This document shows positions 22,208-33,723 of a stretch of DNA of 64,000 nt, piece after piece. Positions within the stretch are counted from its first letter, which is position 1. The number at the start of each line of letters is the position of its first letter. This DNA comes from Byssothecium circinans (taxonomy: Eukaryota > Ascomycota > Dothideomycetes > Pleosporales > Massarinaceae): contig ML976996.1 in NCBI GenBank assembly GCA_010015675.1, forward strand, positions 159,736 through 223,735, written 5' to 3'. Under the pieces are notes generated by a model. It had not been told where the DNA came from and did no database searches. It saw only the letters and a list, made by a program, of their open reading frames with translations. The position numbers and the translations under genes were made by a program.

Positions 22208-24534
22208 ATGCCAATCGACAGCGAGACATCCGCAGGTAATGGCACCGGCCACACTGAGTATGGCAAGAATGCTGTGAATGGACTGAAAAAAGAGGAGGAA
22301 GTCGAAAAATCCGCTGTGAAGAAGTTGACAAAAGAACACGATTTAGTGCTTAGGACGTTCAGACTGCTGATTGCGGATCTGTGCCAACAGTTCAATGGCG
22401 GGCATCCCGGGTAAGATGGCTTGGTTGCGACAAAAGATTCAACCTGACAATTTTTCAGAGGAGCCATTGGTATGGCAGCCATTGGGATTGCGCTGTGGAA
22501 GTACGTGATGCGATACGCGCCGCATAGTCCTGACTACTTCAACCGCGACCGATTCGTGCTATCGAATGGCGAGTCGCAAGGAAGCCCATAAAACAGCGTG
22601 CGGTGACTAACGTACCATAGGTCACACATGTTTGTTCCAGTACACCTTCCTCCACCTGACAGGGTACAAAGCCATGACCTTTGACCAGCTGAAATCATAC
22701 CATTCAGATCGGGTTGATGCGCTTTGTCCCGGCCACCCAGAAATCGAACATGAAGGTATCGAGGTGACAACTGGTCCTCTCGGACAAGGAGTAGCGAATG
22801 CAGTGGGCCTTGCTATGGCGACGAAGAATCTGCAGGCCACGTACAACAAACCCGATTTTGACATTGTGTCGAACCACACTTGGTGCATGATTGGAGACGC
22901 GTGCCTGCAGGAGGGTGTCGGGCTGGAAGCTATTTCGCTTGCGGGCCATTTGAAGCTGAACAACCTGACGGTAATCTACGACAACAATCAGATCACATGC
23001 GATGGCAGCGTGGATCTGACGAACACAGAAGATGTGAACACCAAAATGCGAGCTTGTGGGTGGGAAGTTATCGACATTGAGGACGGATGCTTCGATATCG
23101 AAGGCCTTGTCGAGGCTCTGAACAGGGCAAGAGCGTCTACTGAGAAGCCCACATTCATCAATGTGCGGACAGTCATCGGACTGGGAAGCGCTGTGGCCGG
23201 AAATGCGGTGGCCCATGGTGCAGCCTTTGGTGCGGCAGATGTCGCCAACATGAAGAAGATGTACGACTTCAACCCTGAGGAACACTTTGTCATCGGAGAG
23301 GAGGTACGTAGATTCTTTGAGCCGCTTCCCGCACGAGGCCAGGAGTTGGTGCAGGCCTGGGACGCGAAAGTGAAAGAGTACGAGGCGAAGTATCCTGAGC
23401 TCGGCGCAGAGTTCCGGAGACGCGTCGAGGGTAGGCTGCCTGAGAACTGGAAGGACCTGATTCCAAAATCATTCCCCGAGAAGCCCACGGCGACGCGAGC
23501 ATCGTCAGGTTTGGTGTTCAATCCGATAGCGCAGGCATGCAATAACTTCATGGTTGGCACAGCCGATCTATCGCCATCGGTGAACATGATCTGGAAGGGC
23601 AAGGTTGATTTCCAGAATGTGAGTGATTCTCGCTGAGATGATAGATCGAAGTACTAACACATGTTAGCCTGATCTGAAGACGACGTGCGGTATCACAGGC
23701 AATTATAGTGGCCGGTACATCCACTATGGCGTTCGGGAACATGCCATGGCGGCCATCTCCAATGGTCTCGCAGCCTTTGCACCCAATACTTTTGTTCCGG
23801 TTACTTCGTCCTTCTTCATGTTCTACTTGTACGCAGCCCCGGCGGTTCGCATGGGCGCACTGCAGCACCTCCAAGTCATCCACGCTGCGACGCACGACTC
23901 AATTGGCATGGGTGAGGACGGACCAACGCATCAACCCATTGAACTGGCGAATCTTTACAGATCGATGCCCAACATCTTGTACATTCGGCCTGGGGATAGC
24001 GAGGAGACGGCAGGCGCGTGGATCACGGCTATTGAGGCAAAGAAGACTCCAACCATCATCTCCACATCGCGACACACACTGCCGCAATTGTCTCTTACGC
24101 GTCGAGATGGCGTCGCAAAGGGCGCATACGTGTTGGAGGAGGTTGAGGATGCAGATGTGACACTGATTGGTGTTGGTGCCGAGCTCACATTTGCAGTGGA
24201 GGTTTCAAAAGAGCTCAAGGGCCGGAACATTAAGGCGCGCGTCATCTCGTTCCCATGCTGGAGACTCTTCGAAGCTCAGTCGCTTGAATACAAAAGAAAC
24301 ACGCTCAAGAAGTACCGCTTCCCGTCTGTTGTCATTGAGCCATACGCGCCAAATGGCTGGGAGAGGTATGCGAGTGCTGCCATCTGCATGAAGCGCTTCG
24401 GCCACAGTCTGCCGGGCAAGGCTGCGTACAAGTTCTTCGGCTTTGAGGTCGGTCCAATGACGGAGAAAATTGCCAAGTATCTGGAAGATATCAAAGCCGA
24501 TGGAATTCTTCACCAGGAGTTTGTTGAGCTGTGA
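22208..24534 (+). CDS. dihydroxyacetone synthase-type transketolase
   Basis: Four exons (22208-22410, 22459-22568, 22621-23618, 23668-24534) give 725 residues. Intron 2 uses a GC donor (GCGAGT) and acceptor CATAG; the other two are GT-AG, the last with a TACTAAC-like branch. Transketolase landmarks are in order: FNGGHPGGAIGMAA, SNGHTCLFQY, TGPLGQGVANAVGLA, the thiamine-diphosphate motif GDACLQEG...YDNNQIT, GVREHAMAAISNG, and EDGPTHQPIE. Length and wording match fungal dihydroxyacetone synthase-type enzymes rather than the housekeeping transketolase. The C-terminal tripeptide VEL is not a standard peroxisomal signal. It transfers two-carbon units between sugar phosphates. ATG 22208 is preferred to one 33 nt upstream. 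Confidence 0.88.
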
Positions 24535-24835
24535 GTGGAGAGGAGGCTGTCGCATTTGCAGGAGTTGGGTGCATTCGTCTTGTACAGTTAGTCATAGTGA
24601 GCCATGACAATATTTCAAAATCGTTGCCCTCTGACAGATGTCGCGATGATGGCTTGTGTGGTGTTAAAGTGAAATAGCGAAGTTGGCGTGACGCGTTAAA
24701 CTACCGAGGTACGAACGCCTGCTCACGTGAGCGCTAAAACATTCCGCCTTAATGTTCTCCACTTCAGATGCCCACCCTTCAATCCACCCCTGCTTCCCCA
24801 TATTGCCCATTCTGATCTGTCCATCATCACAACTC
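24535..24835. other. intergenic, no gene seen
   Basis: 3' flank of the transketolase-type gene and promoter of the following regulator. Nothing further recognised. Confidence 0.4.
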
Positions 24836-26322
24836 ATGGCGGACGAGCCGCCGAGCAAACGACGTCGCTTTACGCATGATGCATCGGACACCGATGACTT
24901 CATTGCCACCTTCCTGCCCACTCCCACGACCGATAATGGACCAGCGAGTAGTGCTTTCGACCACATGGTTGACTCCTTCCATTCTCCTGCCGCGAGTTGG
25001 GGTTTCGACGAATTTGCCCACGATCCCAATTATCTTGCTTCACAAGAAGAACTGAAGTCTTTGCTGTTCACGACTGCCCGCTCGGTTGTGCCTACTCGGG
25101 CTGGAACCCCAATTGAAGATGGTGGAGGAGCCTCCTTCAATGTCAAGAAAATTCTTGCTCATGGAAACCATGTGCAGTACCTCAAAAACTACATCTCGCA
25201 CGTAGCGCCATGGCTCGACATGTTCGACCGAAGCCAGGCGTTTGGCATCCAACTTCCAGCAATGGCAAAGCAGTCCCCTCCCTTGTTGTACGCCATCCTC
25301 GCCATCGGCGCCCGACAATTGGAGCGAAAAGAGAAGACTCAGTCATCGTTCGACAGTCTGGAACTCTACCAGGAGGCGATCCGACTTCTGACTCCTCTTC
25401 TCCAGGCTCGCGACACCCACGTCATCGCCGCTTGCGTCGTGCTATGCTGTCTAGAGATGTTCTCAGCCAGTGCTCAGGACTGGCGCTCCCACTTGGAAGG
25501 TTGCGCAGCTGTTTTTGATGCGTTTGGTGTCAATGGTTTCAGTGGCGGCGTTCTGCAAGCCGTCTTCTGGTGTTATGCACGAATGGGTAAGCCACATTTA
25601 TTGTAACAGAGGCCTGCATCTAATCTTCTATAGATGTGTGCGGCGCATTGATCTCAGATGGCGCCGAAAGTACTTTGCTCAAGCCCTCCAAGTGGCTCCC
25701 AGCAGACACCCTAGAGGCGTTCGCTGAGTCCATGTTCCGCAACTCGGCCTCGCCAGATATGTACGCCAACTTCGCCGTCTATTTATGCGCAAAAGTTTGC
25801 GAACTCATCTCAGATCATAATAAGTATGTTGAATTAGGACAGGACAATGGCTGCGATGCAGACCAATTCAACATACGCTGGTCGCACCTGTGGGAGCAGC
25901 TCTCGAATTGGGCGCTCTATAGGCCGAAGGAGATGTTGCCTGTGACAACTACCAATTCCTCCCCATTTCCGCAGATGTTCTTTGCATACTGGGCAGCCAT
26001 CTCCTCCAACCAGCTCTATCACACGTCCTGCGTCCTCTTGTTAGCCGCGAACACAAAGCAAAAGGCTTTACTGAGTTCATCGCCCACTTCCTCAATCTTG
26101 TGGCACGCCAAACGGATCTGCGGCATATCCCTCGCGAACCCTCATGAAGGCTGCTTGAACAACGCAATACAACCTCTTTGGATCGCCGGACGTCTCCTTA
26201 GCCATAGTTCCGAGCAAACTTTAGTGGTAAAAACCATTCGACACATCGAAGCCATGACCGGTTGGACGGCCAATTGGCGCGTCAGAGATCTTGAGCATGT
26301 GTGGGGATACAAAGTCCGATGA
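24836..26322 (+). CDS. fungal transcription-factor-domain protein lacking the zinc cluster
   Basis: Two exons (24836-25586, 25634-26322) give 479 residues. The N-terminus (MADEPPSKRRRFTHD) is basic, then acidic; no Zn2Cys6 cysteines are found there or upstream. From about residue 100 the fungal-specific transcription factor II fold is evident: YLKNYISHVAPWLDMFD, LLYAILAIGARQLER, CVVLCCLEMFSA and RMDVCGALISDG. The C-terminal NQLYHTSCVLLLAA and ICGISLANPHEGCLNN blocks align with the convergent neighbour at 26.4-28.3 kb, and an intron falls at the equivalent codon in the same phase. It is probably a paralogue that lost its DNA-binding domain and may act as a partner or decoy. It lies only 35 bp from the neighbour's stop. 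Confidence 0.82.
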
Positions 26323-26357
26323 CAGTTTTGACCTACTTTCAGCCACAGCATAATCCT

Positions 26358-28333
26358 TTACCAGTCAACTGCTTGTTGCCACTCACGCTCCAAGCAATTT
26401 ATGTGACGGCTCACATTCCATCCGGTAAGTTGTTGAACGTGTGTTAAAGTTCTCAAGAGGACAGTATGCTGACTTTGGTGAGTAGCTGTTTTGGCAGCGA
26501 CCAAGAGCGACGCCACAAGACTTGGATCCCAGCAGTCCCATCGATCATTGTTGACAGCAATTCCGCAGACCCTTTGCGCTTGCCAAAGGAGTGACATTGT
26601 GGGAGAGTTTGAATGCGGCAGCGTCACAAAACGTGGTTTGTTTTGTAGCAGCAGTAGCATACCAGTGTGGTACAGTTGATTGGCAAGAGTTGTGGCGCCG
26701 CTTGAGAAGGATATGATGGGAAATTCATCCTCCGAGTATGTACCATCTCTAGGGTATAACTCGATGACCGGCTGGAATTCCAAGGGCCTGTGTCTATACC
26801 AGTCATCGAAGCCTGATGCCAGTTTTCGCCATAGCTCGACACGGTTGAGACCATAGCGCTGCTGGAGCCATCTGTCTTCATCGCCTCGGCTAAGTATGGT
26901 GGCATCAATGCATCGGCCTACAGCCTCTTGAGCATATCGACAAATTCGGTCTTCGCTGGCGTTTTTCATACAACACAAAGTTGGATCTAATGAAGCTGGA
27001 AGTGGTATCCTGACTGGAGACGCAGCCATCAAGGCGACACTTAAGCCTGCAGACAATGTCAGAGACTTCAGCAACGTAATGCAAGGCACATCACTTACGA
27101 AGTCTTGCCATGAGCCAGAAAACGGAAGCCGCCAAAGAGCCGTCGCTGATTTCCGACAGCAGCATGTTGAAGCAGTGATGCACACAATCCTCTGAGCCAT
27201 CCTGCATCCAAAATGATGAGAGATCGCTGAGCACAGATCTTGCCATATCTAGCGAGTCTAGAAGAGCACTTTCAAGTATATTCTCGTTCGTTTCATGGCT
27301 ATTCTGATCGGCGAGGAAGGCGAAATTTAGGTCGGGGCCGTTCAGCGATTGGTCGGCTAGAGCCAATACTCCACGGCGAACTGGAGCTGATAACTTGAAC
27401 AGCTGTAGAACTTCAGATCCAAAGCATTGCTTCATGTCGATCAGATCAAGCTGTGCAATATCGCGCTCCAGTCAGCTTGGCTTCCGAACCTGCAAGTGGA
27501 TTCACTCACCCATGGTGCAATTCGATATCGATAGTGTTTCAGCAGCACAAGAATCTGCTCATCAGATAGCTCTGGCACTCCACCACTATTGGTGATGTGC
27601 GTTAAGTTCCAGCTTGGAGATCCTTCACTTAACGTCATGCCATCGACATCGAATGCAACGGAACGTGGCTGCGTGTGTGGCACGCTTACACTAACGCTCT
27701 CGTTGATTGATGTCGTTTCGTTCGCCGGCAGGATTGGGAACTCAAGCTGAGGATCGATCGCATTTGTGATCCCACTTCCCAACGCGAGCAAGCCGTGCAG
27801 AGCGAATTCGTATCGTTCATCTGATGGGCCGATGGGCTGTGAAGATCTTCTGTTATGTTCGGTCACCGTTGGAGTCGGCTGTGGCACCGGAGCTGAGAGA
27901 GGAGTTGACGCTGTTTCCGGCTCCGAACTTTTGCGCACAGCACTCTCATTCGACTCTTGATTGATCTTCTCATCTCTTTCAGAGACAAACTACCTCCTTC
28001 AGCTTCCCTTCTTGTATCAAATGCGAAAAAAGGACCAAAAGCTGAGAGGCGTCGCGTACCTTCAGGTTCGTGTACTTTACACTTTGCGGCACCCCAGGAG
28101 TGTAATTGTTCTTTCCCAAGATCTGGAACGCCGCAGCATATCGACACTCAAATCCTTTCGATATGCAATTCTGGCATGTTGGCTTGCCTTCATCGCCTTC
28201 CCTTAGATTAGTAACCGAGGACTACGATTTATGACTGCGACTCACATTTTCGTCTTCGCGTCCGGCACGTCAAGCATCCTGCTCGCGACCGTTTCGGCCC
28301 GGGCTTTGGTAGTTCGGAACTACTGGATGCCAT
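26358..28333 (-). CDS. Zn2Cys6 fungal transcription factor
   Basis: Five exons (28333-28246, 28196-28060, 27989-27510, 27450-27099, 27046-26358) give 581 residues. Intron 1 splits the third cysteine codon of the zinc cluster; joined, it reads CLTCRTRRRKC, then DEGKPTCQNC and ISKGFEC, a correct C-x2-C-x6-C-x6-C-x2-C-x6-C. The upstream basic stretch PKRSR may be a nuclear signal. The second intron is joined as YTNLK to FVSERDEK, the only in-frame choice found. A fungal transcription factor II domain fills the C-terminal two thirds (HYRYRIAPWLDLID, LANQLYHTGMLLLLQ). It may regulate the adjacent sugar genes by position only; no binding site is proven. Confidence 0.85.
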
Positions 28334-28834
28334 TTCGTTTCGAATTTGTGGTGCCGATCGGAAACTTCCCTCACTTGCACGTGTGTCCGTCGCAATAATG
28401 ATGGAAAATAAGTTTGGATTACTGTGTGGGGTAATTATAGCCACCGGCATCACTTCGGTTTGAATGAGGCGCCATCGCTCTTCTGTGCGGGGTTGGGCTG
28501 GCGAATCCTCGGCGTGAGCTGCACGTGATTATGTGTCTATTGAGGCTTGCACTCTCCAATATTCTTGAGAGAGGAACATTGCGTGTTTTGATCGCATTCT
28601 ATAGAGTTCAATTCAAGCTGCGAGTACGCTGGCGTAAATGAGGACTGACTTTTGCAGTCCTGACGATCAAGCAACTGCAATCACCATCCGCATCCGCCTT
28701 TGGAGCCCTGGACCACCCCTCTTCGAGTGTGTGTAACATCTTAGATAACTTCGAACAGCTCCTCAATCTTCGCCACCAATTTTCCAATTCACCGCTCACA
28801 TGCATTGGCATCTCGTAACGCGATAGATACCGCA
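28334..28834. other. divergent intergenic region, regulator / xylose reductase
   Basis: Holds the upstream regions of the Zn2Cys6 gene and of the xylose reductase pseudogene. A GATTA-rich stretch near 28410-28440 and a GCACGTGAT motif at about 28522 are visible. No gene seen. Confidence 0.4.
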
Positions 28835-30024
28835 ATGGCAACCGTTAAGCTCGCATCCGGTCACCAAATGCCACTAGTTGGCGTCGGTCTCTGGAAAGTT
28901 CCCGAAGCATACGCTGCAGACACTGTCTACAATGTGAGTCCTCCCCACGTCTCGCCCGTTCGCCCTTTTCCCCATCCGAATTGCGTTCACTAACTCCACT
29001 TTCAGGCCATCAAAACCGGCTACCGCCTATTCGACGGTGCATACGACTACGAGAACGAAAATGAAGCCGGCGAAGGCATCAAGCGCTCCATCGCGGACGG
29101 CCTCGTCAAACGTGAAGACAGTTTTGTAACAACGAAGCTATGGAACAACTACCACAGCAAGGAACGCGCATTGCCGATGATGAAGAAACAAAACGAGACG
29201 TGAGGATTAGGGTATATCGATTTGTTCTTGATTCGTTTCCCATGTGCGCTGGAGTATGTGGATCCAGCGAAGAATGCTTATCCAGTGAGGCTTATTATCT
29301 CTTCCCCTTCACTCTATTTCCATGCAGCGCAAGGATCGACGATGCAGATGAAAGTTCTCAAAGACGACGACTAACAAACAACCCCAGGGCTGGTGGCTCG
29401 AAGGCGGCAAAACTGCAGCCCCCGCACGCGTCCCCATCCGCGAAACCTGGGAACAAGTGGAAGCCCTCGTTGACCAAGGCATCGCGAAATCCATTGGCGT
29501 GTCAAACTTTCAAGCCCGATCCCTCTACGACATCTTCACCTACAAAAAGCATCCGATTTCATCGCCGCAGATCGAACATCACCCGTACCTAGTGCAACCC
29601 GAGCTGATTAAAATGGCAAACACACATAATATCACCGTAATTGCATACTCGTCGTTCGGACCGCAGAGCTTCCTGGAGCTGCCACAGGACTTTAACGAGA
29701 CGGCTTTGCTGTTTGATGCAGAGCCGGTGAAAGGTATTGCGAGGAAGCATGGGAAGTCGCCGTCGAAGGTTTTGCTTAGGTGGGCGACGCAGAGGTATGT
29801 GGTACCCTCCTACTTTCCCAGATTTCATTGCTAATATGCGAGGCAGGAATATCGCCGTCATTCCTAAGTCGAGCAATATACAGCGACTCACGCAGAACTT
29901 GGATGTTACGAGCTTTGATCTGGGGAAGGAAGATTTGGACGAGTTATCGGGGCTGGATATGGGGTTGAGGTTGAATGATCCTGGGCGTTATTTGCTGGAA
30001 CCTCCGCTGCATATCTTCGCGTAG
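28835..30024 (+). pseudogene. xylose reductase-like aldo/keto reductase with premature stop
   Basis: Exons 28835-28933, 29006-29284, 29388-29794 and 29847-30024 would give 320 codons, the normal xylose reductase length. A TGA at 29201 (codon 99) interrupts exon 2 where the family has Trp. Recognisable pieces are [26 protein letters not shown] (catalytic Asp and Tyr), [10 protein letters not shown] (catalytic Lys), QIEHHPYLVQPEL, AYSSFGPQSFLEL and VIPKSSN. The expected LIHFP, carrying the catalytic His, reads LIRFP. All introns are otherwise normal. A GTGAGG donor formed over the stop could be called an intron, but that would remove a core barrel strand. Xylose or L-arabinose reduction is therefore probably lost here. 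Confidence 0.8.
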
Positions 30025-30999
30025 GCAAAAGGTTAGAGAGGATCCGTAGGCAGTCAGTGCGCGAAGAGGACATGAATAGAAACGATTCTATTTTTCTCAC
30101 AGTAGTGCTTCGAAAACCTGGCAACACTTTTCATTATTTGAGTGTGAAAGCATTGAGCCGGCCTGCAATAGGATTATGATGACTACCTGGCAATTTATCT
30201 AATGCTTTATCAAAATGGCTATGCTAAAATTGATAGCCACCCACATGTTTTATCTGAATCTCTAAATTCATTCACTAACGGGTACATGGCGCACGTGAAG
30301 GCACCTTCATACCCGCCGATTGCGCTAACCGCATCCAGATTAGAAGGAGACCTGTAGGCAGTAAGACGCAACATGAAAGCTCAACCCGGCGGCAAATTCT
30401 TCCGCAAACACGGATATCTTTGAGGATGACGATGAAGACAGACAACACTGCAATCCTCTACCGTCTGTTTTGGGTCGATCATGGAACTTGGTAGGATGAA
30501 ATTCACAGTCCAGGCTGACACACGCCGCCTTCAGAACTGCTGTTTTGAAGAAACCGAAAGGCTGGCTCAGACATATGTCGCAATGCACTGAGATCTTAGA
30601 GAAAGTAGGCCATTCGGTTCTGCCCCGGGCACATCCGAGTTTATAGAACGAGCAGTACTTTTCATGAGAGCAGGGTAGTGACTCATGCATGAGGGCGCCT
30701 TTTCATATAGATATCACGCAGCATAGTTTGAGATAATGCGCTATTCATATGGGGCATCCATCAGAAAATAGACAAGGTATGGGCGTGAGATGTCAAAACA
30801 AGATGCGTATTGCTCACTTTGGTGGTTCATATTTATCTATACCAGCATCAATCCAGACCTTTCCCCGTACTCTCATCGTGAGTCTCTCATTGCCACATTC
30901 TTTCCACCCAATACCCCGGAAGAATCGTGCGTATCTACACATGCAAACGGCCGAGAGGATTTTGGTTGTATCCTAACGTGATATACATATAGATTCCAT
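30025..30999. other. intergenic, one doubtful small frame
   Basis: A 116-codon minus-strand frame at 30690-30340 is Cys- and Ser-containing but has no signal peptide or known domain; it is not called as a gene. The remainder is AT-rich spacer. Confidence 0.35.
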
Positions 31000-32152
31000 T
31001 CATGATCCGCCCTGAGGTCTCTTCTCACTAGGAACTCCCTGTCTCAACTCCTCCGGAATCTTCCCCAAGCCCAGTTTATCCACATCAACATCCGCAAGCG
31101 CATCGCCCCATTCCGACCAATCCCTGATCTGACCATTCGCCCCCACATGTGCACGATTACTGTAATTGCCCGGGGGGTGTTTAGAAAAAGCCCACGTGCG
31201 AATTGTATCAAAGTCGCGGCACTTGTGCGAGATATTTAGGTTGGGCTTCATGAATTTGTTCTTGTCGGACCAAGTGTAGGTCATGACGGAAATGTCGGCT
31301 GAGCATGTGAGAGACTGGCGGAGGGATTCGATGCAGTGATCTTAAGGCATTAGGATGCTGTAGAATAGACGGGGGAAGAGAGGTAGGTACCAGTGTGGAT
31401 CCAGTTGGGGTAGAAGACTTTGCCGTCTTTGTCGTATATCGCGGCCCCGGGGTATCGGTCTGGGTAGAAAGCCTTTCGGATCATATTTAGACAGTGAAGC
31501 TGATGGAACACATCTGTTCGATAAAGTCAACTTCGAACTCTGACACCCTTACCTGCAGTAAAATTTGACCGACCTAGTCCAATTTGGAACTCATTCTCGT
31601 AGCCAGGTGCGCCGGCAAAGTTCTCGGTGCCCCTCTGCAGCTTGGTAGCCTCGGATTCGGGAATGTGGATTGACATGCCAACTAAGAAGGTAAGTACATC
31701 GCGTTGACATCTAGACTCTACCTAGGACTTACACTTGTACATATCTTCCCAGATTTCGTCTTTGTGGTCATCAGGCCATCCCTGGTAGGGACTCAAATCT
31801 CGGCCAAAAGCGCCGGCGAAAGTGACATCGCGATACCGGACTGCTTCGTTTGCAGGAGCTAGTGACGGTTATTAATGTGGAATGGTAAGCGGAGTGATGC
31901 AACGTCACAGTAGAGATCGAGTAGAGGGTCCTGGCTGGACGAAGAATCTCTGGAGAGAGACCGAATGACCAACACGAGTATGATGGTGTTGATGATATAC
32001 AGAGGAAGCATATACCAAATGGTTGGTACACGTTTCTCTCGCAGTCTATCAACCCACTTTGGCGTACGTGTGTAGCTCCTGTGAAGAAGCGCATCATCCT
32101 GATACGAGGATGAGTCGTCGGTGGGTACAGAGTCATAGCTGTTCTTTTCCAT
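31000..32152 (-). CDS. UstYa-family (DUF3328) oxidase
   Basis: Five exons (32152-31909, 31858-31733, 31681-31553, 31513-31391, 31340-31000) give 320 residues. A cytosolic tail of about 45 residues is followed by one membrane span (WYMLPLYIINTIILVLVI). The luminal part begins LDLYSPANEAVRYRDV, typical of the family. Both signature motifs are present: FHQLHCLNMIRKA (HxxHC, residues 170-174) and IHTDHCIESLRQSLTC (residues 206-221), the second split by an intron. UstYa proteins act in the secretory pathway to oxidise and cyclise Kex2-processed ribosomal peptides such as ustiloxin and asperipin. The divergent neighbour at 33.7 kb encodes a matching repeat precursor, so this is its likely maturation enzyme. 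No truncation is seen. Confidence 0.9.
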
Positions 32153-32663
32153 AATGAAAACAAACAGTTGGGAAACGAAATGCGATGAAGTTGAAGATGG
32201 ATCATATTTGGGGGGTCGGCTACATATAAGATATCAATCGCTGTTAATCATGGGTTTCCTACTATCGCATAAGCCCAAATTCGGAAGTTAAGCGACTAGC
32301 AAAATTGGCAAAAAGGTCCAGCTTAGTTTATCTACTGTGATGTCAGAATGCAGGGCAAGCTACATTAGGGGGCTGCCGCACATCCATGAAACGTCTACTA
32401 ACTTAATGGAGCTAACCATCCTTCCACCACCGTAGGAGTTCACGAGACTACTCTCTTTTAGAGTTCGTGTAGGATTTCTAGCTTTTTGAGTTGAGGAAGG
32501 AGACGGGGAACGTTGCGAATTGTACGCGCTCGAAAGTTGACTTTTCGGCGGCGGTACCATACAATACCCGTTGGTACAGCCAGGAGCACACATATATTGA
32601 CCCTTGAATCTCAAAATTACGCGATTCTATAAGAGGGAATCAGAAACGCGCCGAGAATGCATC
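32153..32663. other. upstream of the oxidase gene; Cys-rich coding fragment
   Basis: On the minus strand at 32614-32360 a short frame contains GQYMCAPGCTNGYCMVPPPK followed by Ser/Pro-rich sequence. This looks like the end of a secreted Cys-rich protein, possibly preceded by an acceptor (TTATAG) near 32623, but no upstream exon is found. Taken as a possible gene relic. Confidence 0.3.
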
Positions 32664-33120
32664 GTCGCATACGCAAACGCTAACACGCTTTAAGTAATAC
32701 TCTAGCATCACCTCACCTAAGCACGCATACGGCAACTAATGCTAAGCTCTACCTTAGAGGATTATAAGGCCTACTTAAATATATTGCCCATTATATAAGC
32801 CTATAATGATTCTCTCAATGCAGACTAATAGGAAGGTCTAAGAACACCAAGGAGGTCGCATACGTAAACGCTAACACGCTTTGAGCAATATTCTAGCATT
32901 ACCTCACCTAAGCACGCATACGGCAACTAATGCTAAGCTCTACGCTAGAGGATTACAAGGCTTACTCAATTCCATAGCCCGTTATACAAGCCTACAATCT
33001 CTCAGTGCAGGCTAATCGGGAAGGTCTAAGCACACCAAGAAGGCTTACGCGAGCGATGCTACCTTTAAAGGTCGCATACGCAACCGCTAACACGCTTTAA
33101 GCAATAATCTAGCATTACCT
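32664..33120. repeat. ~190-215 bp tandem repeat, 2.3 copies
   Basis: Units begin at 32664, 32855 and 33071, each starting with gtcgcatacg and continuing with aacgctaacacgcttt. The second repeats nearly all of the first, and the third is cut off after about 50 bases. Shared internal stretches include gcatacggcaactaatgcta and 'ggaaggtctaag'. Differences between copies are mostly C/T or G/A, as expected from RIP-like mutation. No coding sequence is seen. It sits between the oxidase and the precursor gene. Confidence 0.8.
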
Positions 33121-33723
33121 TCCGTTTCTCTTAAATGTGGATACATGTATGCGGTGATGGTGTAGCTCTACTGTGAAGCGCAGCCCAGCTTTCGAGCAGT
33201 CTCACCGATCACTCGGATCAATGAGGTCATGAGAGCTGGACCTAATGCATCTGTGATTATTTTGATCTCCGTGGCTTGCCGTTACCCCTCATTCAATGCA
33301 CCTATAACGGGCTCAAATCATGAGCATGATCTGACCTGAGCACGTTGTATCTTTAATTTGTTAACTGGGGTTAAAGAAACTATGGGGCGTGCCAGATTAT
33401 GATAGGTCGGTATGATACAGGAAGTTCCTACGTGATATGCATGCGCTCTTGCACCACGATAAGAAGAAATGTACCTAAATTAACTTGGGGAAATGCGATC
33501 ATAGATCACGAAGAATGGCGGTGAGAATAGTCATGTGGCAAGCCTAATCGTGTTCGATCACAGTAAGAGTGATGCCGGTAGTTGACCATGGAATAATGAT
33601 ATTACGGGTATATAAAGACGTCAGTGTCCTGCTCATGTCGAGAGGACACCACAGCAGCGTTTCCCAGTTATCTATTAAAAACAGCACATTAGTTCACTCG
33701 AAAAATCTCCTCTTTGAATCAAG
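33121..33723 (+). promoter_or_regulatory. precursor-gene promoter region with TATA box
   Basis: The sequence TATATAAAG at 33609-33617 lies about 110 bp upstream of the precursor ATG, a normal place for a fungal TATA box. The 90 bases after it are a plausible leader. No other gene is seen in the stretch. Confidence 0.5.

Noticed and set aside
29200..29284. Intron in the xylose reductase starting GTGAGG over the TGA
   Set aside because: It would delete the strand holding YIDLFLI and the catalytic His region, which every family member keeps; a mutated stop is simpler.
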